Of a DNA stretch of 64,000 nt, positions 59,460 through 64,000 are shown in pieces. Source of the stretch: Roseiarcus sp963784805 (GTDB lineage Bacteria; Pseudomonadota; Alphaproteobacteria; Rhizobiales; Beijerinckiaceae); assembly GCA_963784805.1 (NCBI GenBank), contig CAWASR010000009.1, forward strand, positions 62,001 to 126,000, read 5' to 3'. The notes beneath the pieces were generated by a model. The model ran no database searches, had not been told where the DNA came from, and saw only the letters and a program-made list of their open reading frames with translations. Position 1 is the stretch's first letter. Each line of letters opens with the position of its first letter. Made by a program: the position numbers and the translations under genes.

Positions 59460-59597
59460 GGCGACGCGAGCGGCCCGCTCCCCACGCCTTTGCGCGTGAT
59501 CCGCCTTTTGTGCAATCCTGCTAGGACAATATGCGCGCGGGCACGCCGGGCGAGTCGCGCCGCGCGGCTCTTGAGAAGACGAGGCGCCAAACCGAAA

Positions 59598-61310
59598 ATG
59601 TCCTTTGCTTCCTCTCAGACGGTCGATCACACGGCGCCGCCGACCTTTCGCGAGGCGCGCGATCTGCTTTTGGACCTGCACAACGAGTATTGCGCCGCCA
59701 AGACTTCGTTCGCCTGGCCGCGGCCCGAGCATTTCAATTGGGCGCTCGACTGGTTCGACGCGGAGCTCGCCGCCGGCGAACATGGGGCAAGGACCGCGCT
59801 GAAAGTCATCGGCGAACGGGTGGAGACGAGGACTTTCGCCGAACTCGCCCAGGAATCCTCGCGCCTCGCCAACGGCCTTCGTGCGCTTGGGGCCAAGCGC
59901 GGCGACCGGCTGTTGATGATGCTGGGGGTGACGCCCGAACTCTGGGCGACGATGCTGGCCTCGATGAAGCTCGGCCTGGTGCTGATCCCGGCGATGCCGC
60001 AGCTCGGCCCCGCCGACATCGCCGACCGGCTCGATCGCGGCCAGGCGAAATACCTGATTGCGCACGGCGCCGACGCGGCCAAGTTCGCCGGGCTCGCCGC
60101 CGATGTCGAGCGGATCGCGGTCGACGAGACGCCCGCGGGCTGGCGCCCGTTCGGATCGCTGAGGACCGCCAGGGCGCGGTTCGAGCCGGACGGCCCGACC
60201 AGGGCCGACGATGCGATGCTGGTCTATTTCACCTCGGGCACGACGGCGCGCTCGAAGCTGGTCGTGCACAGCCACGCGAGCTATCCGATCGGCCATCTGT
60301 CGACCATGTACGGCCTGGGCTTGAGGCCAGGCGACGCGCATCTCAACATCTCCTCGCCGGGCTGGGCCAAGCACGCCTGGTCGAGCGTTTTCGCGCCCTG
60401 GAACGCCGGCGCCTGCGTGATCGCGCTCGCCGGACGGTTCGAGCCGCGCGCCACGCTCGACCTGCTGGTCGAGCATGAGGTCACCACCTTCTGCGCCCCC
60501 CCGACCGTGTGGCGGATGCTGATCCAGCACGACCTCGGAAGGTGGAAGGTCAAGCTGCGCGAGGCCAATTCGGCCGGCGAGCCGCTCAATCCGGAAGTGA
60601 TCGAACAGGTCCGCCGCGCCTGGGGCGTGTCTTTACGCGATTCCTACGGCCAGACGGAGACGACGATGATGGTCGGCAACTCGCCGGGCCAAAAACTCGT
60701 CGCCGGTTCGATGGGCCGGCCCTTGCCGGGCTATCGCGTCGCGCTGATCGACGGCGACGGGCTCGAAGCCGATCAGGGGGAGATCGCGCTCGCCCTTCAC
60801 CCGCGCCCGACCGGCCTCATGCTGGGCTATCAGGTCGGCGAGGGCGAACTCGCGCCGGTCGAAGGCGAGTTCTACCGCACCGGAGACGTCGCGGTTCGCG
60901 ACGCGGAGGGCTTCATCACCTATGTCGGGCGCGCCGACGACGTGTTCAAATCGAGCGACTTCCGCATCAGCCCGTTTGAGCTCGAAAGCGCGCTGATCGA
61001 ACACGAGGCGGTGGTCGAGGCGGCGGTGGTGCCCGCGCCCGATGCGCTCCGCAACACGATCGCGAAGGCCTATATCGCGCTTTCGCCCAATTTTCCTCCG
61101 AACGAGGCGACGGCGGGAGCGATCTTCGATCACGTGCGCCTGAGTCTCTCGGCCTATAAGCGGGTGCGCCGGATCGAATTCGCCGAACTTCCGAAGACCA
61201 TCTCGGGAAAGATTCGCCGGGTCGAATTGCGCGCGCGCGAAAGCGCGCTGGCGGAACGCGGGGAACGGGTGGAAAGCGAGTTCAGGATCGAGGATTTTCC
61301 GGAGGGGTAG
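59598..61310 (+). CDS. AMP-dependent acyl-CoA synthetase
   Basis: A 570-residue ANL-superfamily ligase, like medium-chain acyl-CoA synthetases. Motifs are YFTSGTTARSKLVVHSH (A3 phosphate loop), SYGQTETTMMVGNSPG (A5), EFYRTGDVAVRD (A7), GRADDVFKSSDFRISPFELE (A8) and LPKTISGKIRRVE with the acyl-AMP-forming Lys. The acid substrate is not clear from the pocket. The ATG at 59598 is the first that gives a normal N-terminus. Confidence 0.93.
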   Translation: MSFASSQTVDHTAPPTFREARDLLLDLHNEYCAAKTSFAWPRPEHFNWALDWFDAELAAGEHGARTALKVIGERVETRTFAELAQESSRLANGLRALGAKRGDRLLMMLGVTPELWATMLASMKLGLVLIPAMPQLGPADIADRLDRGQAKYLIAHGADAAKFAGLAADVERIAVDETPAGWRPFGSLRTARARFEPDGPTRADDAMLVYFTSGTTARSKLVVHSHASYPIGHLSTMYGLGLRPGDAHLNISSPGWAKHAWSSVFAPWNAGACVIALAGRFEPRATLDLLVEHEVTTFCAPPTVWRMLIQHDLGRWKVKLREANSAGEPLNPEVIEQVRRAWGVSLRDSYGQTETTMMVGNSPGQKLVAGSMGRPLPGYRVALIDGDGLEADQGEIALALHPRPTGLMLGYQVGEGELAPVEGEFYRTGDVAVRDAEGFITYVGRADDVFKSSDFRISPFELESALIEHEAVVEAAVVPAPDALRNTIAKAYIALSPNFPPNEATAGAIFDHVRLSLSAYKRVRRIEFAELPKTISGKIRRVELRARESALAERGERVESEFRIEDFPEG

Positions 61311-61380
61311 CGCCTGCGGGACCGGCGTCAGGCGATTTCCCGCCGAAGCGCGCGTCGACCGGCCCTGCCGCGTCAACCGC

Positions 61381-62226
61381 TCACGCCGGCCCGGTCGCGA
61401 CCGGGCAATCGTCGCGCGAGCCCCACTCCGCCCAGGAGCCGTCGTAGAGGCCTTCGATCCGCCCTCCGGCCTCCTCGACCGCCAGCGCCAGAATCGCGGC
61501 GGTGACGCCTGACCCGCAGGTGGTGATGATCGGCCTCGCGAGATCAACTCCATGGGCGGCGAACGCCGCCTCGAGCTCCTGTCGCGGCTTCAGCCGGCCG
61601 TGCTCGGCGATCTCGACGAACGGCAGGTTGAGGCTGCCGGGCATATGGCCGCTCCTCACGCCCGGCCGCGGCTCGGGCGCCGCGCCGCGGAAGCGGTCGG
61701 CGGAGCGAGCGTCGACGATCTGCGCCGAGCCGGTCGACAGCGCCGCGCGCACCTCGTCGAGCGAGGCGACGAAGCTTTCGTCGAACCGCGGCGTGAACAT
61801 GCGGGGCTCAGGCCGCGCTTCGCCGCTCTCGACCGGCCGTCCTTCGTTGATCCATCTTGGCAGCCCGCCTTCGAGGATGCGGACGTCTTCGACGCCGCAG
61901 GCGCGCAGCGTCCACCACACCCGCGCCGCCGCGAACAGGCCGAGCGCGTCATAGACGACGAAGCGCATGCCGTCGCCGAGGCCGAGCGCGCCCATCTCCT
62001 GCGCCAGCGCCTCCGGCTTCGGCAGCATGTGCGGCAGGCCGGTTTCGAGGTCGGCGATCGCATCGATGTCGAAGTGCACCGCGCCGGGAATATGCGCCTG
62101 CCGAAACTCGGCCCGGCCATTGCGTCCGGTCGGCGGCAGATGCCAGGAAGCGTCGATGACGCCGAGATTCACGTCGCCGAGCTCGGCCGCCAATTCGCTC
62201 GGCGTGCGGAAGTTGCGCGAGGTCAT
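61381..62226 (-). CDS. sseA: 3-Mercaptopyruvate sulfurtransferase
   Basis: A 281-residue two-domain rhodanese. Domain 1 is catalytically inactive; domain 2 holds the active cysteine in TTCGSGVTAAILALA, the CGSGVTA loop typical of mercaptopyruvate sulfurtransferases (CRKGVTA in thiosulfate rhodaneses). It moves sulfur from 3-mercaptopyruvate to acceptors. It is last in the cysK-alaX-sseA operon, 21 bases after alaX. Confidence 0.93.
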   Translation of the reverse strand: MTSRNFRTPSELAAELGDVNLGVIDASWHLPPTGRNGRAEFRQAHIPGAVHFDIDAIADLETGLPHMLPKPEALAQEMGALGLGDGMRFVVYDALGLFAAARVWWTLRACGVEDVRILEGGLPRWINEGRPVESGEARPEPRMFTPRFDESFVASLDEVRAALSTGSAQIVDARSADRFRGAAPEPRPGVRSGHMPGSLNLPFVEIAEHGRLKPRQELEAAFAAHGVDLARPIITTCGSGVTAAILALAVEEAGGRIEGLYDGSWAEWGSRDDCPVATGPA

Positions 62227-62247
62227 GGGCTTCAGGCTCCGTTCGGG

Positions 62248-62961
62248 TCAGGAATCCGCGAGCGCGATGCGGACGCGCCGGTTGAGCCTGCCCTTCTTCT
62301 CGATCTGGGTCACCGACGCGCGTCCGATCTCGCCGGTGCGAGCGACATGGGTGCCGCCGCACGGCTGCAAGTCGAGGCCCTCGATCTCGATCAACCGGAC
62401 GCGGCCGGTCCCCATCGGCGGCCTCACCGACATGGTCTTGACCAGCGCCGGATTGGCCTCCAATTCCTCGTCCGAGATAAAGCGCTGGGTCACCGCCGCA
62501 TCGCGCGCGATCAGTTCGTTGAGCCGCCGCTCGACTTCGGCCTTGTCGAGGACCGCCTCGCCCGAATCGAAATCGAGGCGCCCTTCCGCGTCGCCGACCG
62601 AGCCTCCGGTCACCGGGTAGGGCAGCACCACCGAAAGCAGATGCAGCGCGGTATGGGCGCGCATGCGCTCGTAGCGCCGCGCCCAGTCGAGGCGGGCGAT
62701 CAGATGCGCGCCGGCCGCGGGGAGGGCGGCGCCGTCGACGGGCGCATGCAGGATCGTCTCGCGATCGGCGTCGTAGACGGCGTCGAGGATCGCGATCTCG
62801 GAACCGTCGTCGAGGATGAGCGCGCCCTGGTCGCCGGCCTGCCCGCCGCCTCGCGCATAGAACACGGTGCGATCGAGAACGATCCCGCGCGGCCCTGCGG
62901 AAATGACCGTCGCCTGCGCCTGGCCGAGATAGGCGTCGCCGCGGAACAGGGCCTCGGTCAT
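62248..62961 (-). CDS. alaX: Alanyl-tRNA editing protein AlaX
   Basis: A 237-residue trans-editing enzyme that hydrolyses mischarged Ser/Gly-tRNA(Ala). Zinc motifs are HTALHLL (HxxxH) and CGGTHVART (CxxxH). The N-terminal part LDRTVFYARGGGQAGDQGAL matches the AlaX/AlaRS editing domain. The start overlaps the cysK stop by 4 bases. Its placement in a cysteine operon fits a need to clear Ser-tRNA(Ala) when serine is used. Confidence 0.95.
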   Translation of the reverse strand: MTEALFRGDAYLGQAQATVISAGPRGIVLDRTVFYARGGGQAGDQGALILDDGSEIAILDAVYDADRETILHAPVDGAALPAAGAHLIARLDWARRYERMRAHTALHLLSVVLPYPVTGGSVGDAEGRLDFDSGEAVLDKAEVERRLNELIARDAAVTQRFISDEELEANPALVKTMSVRPPMGTGRVRLIEIEGLDLQPCGGTHVARTGEIGRASVTQIEKKGRLNRRVRIALADS

Positions 62962-63992
62962 TGGACGAAGACCTCCGGCGCACTCCCCTTCGCCTCCAGC
63001 CAGGCCGGAACGGGCAGGCTCTTGGAGCGCAGGAATTTGGGATTGAAGAGCTTGGAGGCGTAGCGCGCGCCGGAATCGCAGAGAAGCGTCACAATCGTGT
63101 GGTCGGGACCGAGTTCGCGGGCGAGCCTGATCGCCCCCGCGATGTTGATCCCGGACGAACCGCCGAGCAGCAGCCCCTCGTGAGCCACCAGATCAAACAC
63201 GATCGGCAGCGCCTCCTCGTCTCGTATCTGGTATGCGGCGTCGACCGGGGCGCCCTCGAGGTTGGCGGTGACGCGCCCCTGACCGATGCCCTCGGTGATC
63301 GACGAGCCGGAGCTCTTGAGTTCGCCGGTCGTGTAATAGGAAAAGAGCGCCGCTCCCATCGGATCGGCGAGCGCGATTTTGATCGTCGGGTCGCGTTCCT
63401 TCAGCGCCATGCCGACGCCTGCGAGCGTGCCGCCGGAGCCGACCGCGCTGACGAAGCCGTGAAGGTTGCCGTCGAGATCGTCGAAAATCTCCGGGCCTGT
63501 GGTCTCGTAGTGGCCCCTGCGGTTGGCGACATTGTCGAACTGGTTCGCCCACACGGCTCCGTTGGGCTCGGTTTTGGCCAATGTCTCCGCCAGACGCCCG
63601 GAATAGCGCACGTAGTTGTTGGGATTGGAATAGGGGACGGCGGGAACTTCGATGAGTTCGGCGCCGGCGAGACGCAGCGCATCTTTTTTTTCCTGCGACT
63701 GGGTGTTGGGAATCACGATCGCGGTCCGGTAGCCCAGCGCGCTCGCGACCATCGCAACGCCAATCCCGGTATTGCCGGCCGTGCCCTCGACGATGACGCC
63801 GCCGGGGCGAAGCGCGCCGCGCACGACCGCGTCGCTGATGATCGCGAGCGCCGCGCGGTCCTTGACCGATCCGCCCGGATTCATGAATTCGGCCTTGCCG
63901 AGAATCGTGCATCCGGTCGCTTCCGAAGCGGCGCGGAGCTTGATGAGCGGCGTGCGGCCGATCGCGCTGACGACATCATGGCCGTACTTCAT
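62958..63992 (-). CDS. cysK: Cysteine synthase A
   Basis: A 344-residue PLP enzyme making cysteine from O-acetylserine and sulfide. Motifs: IGRTPLIKLRAASEATGCTI, NPGGSVKDRAALAI with the PLP lysine, EGTAGNTGIGVAMVA and GGSSGINIAGAIRL. The ATG at 63992 has GGAG 4 bases upstream; a GTG at 63995 is less well placed. It is first in the operon with alaX and sseA; anything upstream lies outside the window. Confidence 0.95.
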   Translation of the reverse strand: MKYGHDVVSAIGRTPLIKLRAASEATGCTILGKAEFMNPGGSVKDRAALAIISDAVVRGALRPGGVIVEGTAGNTGIGVAMVASALGYRTAIVIPNTQSQEKKDALRLAGAELIEVPAVPYSNPNNYVRYSGRLAETLAKTEPNGAVWANQFDNVANRRGHYETTGPEIFDDLDGNLHGFVSAVGSGGTLAGVGMALKERDPTIKIALADPMGAALFSYYTTGELKSSGSSITEGIGQGRVTANLEGAPVDAAYQIRDEEALPIVFDLVAHEGLLLGGSSGINIAGAIRLARELGPDHTIVTLLCDSGARYASKLFNPKFLRSKSLPVPAWLEAKGSAPEVFVQ

Positions 63993-64000
63993 CACGCTCC

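Noticed and set aside
58836..60530. 564-codon minus-strand frame across the methyltransferase and synthetase
   Set aside because: Antisense shadow without recognisable domain.
61552..63063. 503-codon plus-strand frame over sseA and alaX
   Set aside because: Antisense shadow; both genes on the minus strand are well supported.
1..64000. tRNA, rRNA or CRISPR
   Set aside because: No cloverleaf with GTTCGAATC-type T-loop, no rRNA segment and no regularly spaced short direct repeats were found by eye; a tRNA or ncRNA could still be missed.

Overview
The window reads as chromosome of a GC-rich alphaproteobacterium, most likely order Hyphomicrobiales (Rhizobiales), of a Beijerinckiaceae/Methylocystaceae type. 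The reasons are typical alphaproteobacterial genes: a divK-pleD pair, EipB (DUF1849), DUF2155 next to the NDUFA12 accessory subunit of complex I, DUF1489, DUF3572-dinB, a long cobalamin-dependent ribonucleotide reductase, a phasin, and a GTTC-N7-GTTT SOS box before lexA. Genus cannot be decided from this window. No rRNA, tRNA or CRISPR array was seen.

Layout. 0-10 kb: DUF1269 fragment, AI-2E transporter, DUF1489, a VWA/DnaJ pair, a D,D-carboxypeptidase with His-rich and SPOR segments, a phasin with a strong promoter, and clpS-clpA. 10-22 kb: envelope and exported proteins (Omp25-like barrel, DUF1614, HIT, FemAB-like, M36 metalloprotease, beta-lactamase-like hydrolase, S41 peptidase), PPK2 and a b561-type cytochrome with an FNR/FixK-like box. 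22.2-23.9 kb: an unusual alternating array of three similar ~165 bp hairpin elements separated by an NTF2-like gene and a TlpA-like gene. 24-36 kb: housekeeping and metabolic genes (GDSL hydrolase, AhpD-like protein, epimerase, NUDIX, PhzF, pterin dehydratase, SDR, cupin, VOC, DUF2155, NDUFA12). 36.4-40.2 kb: nrdJ.

40.2-49.6 kb is an accessory island. It holds a frameshifted ImmA/IrrE peptidase gene, a small ORF split by an IS5-family element (a 3 bp target duplication; removing the IS restores the ORF), an AT-rich frameshifted dGTPase gene, a HigBA toxin-antitoxin pair, a complete IS1595-family element with an 8 bp target duplication, and several copies of two dispersed repeat families. 49.6-64 kb returns to core genes: OsmC, pleD-divK, DUF3572-dinB, eipB, scpA-scpB, lexA, a methyltransferase, an acyl-CoA synthetase and a cysK-alaX-sseA operon.

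Five conserved genes (an epimerase, phzF, immA/irrE, dgt, lexA) each carry one apparent single-base frameshift. Because lexA is among them, sequence error is as likely as true pseudogenization, and this should be settled before the island genes are called dead. The most novel-looking structure is the hairpin-gene-hairpin-gene-hairpin array at 22.2-23.9 kb; next is the mobile-element-rich island around the dGTPase.
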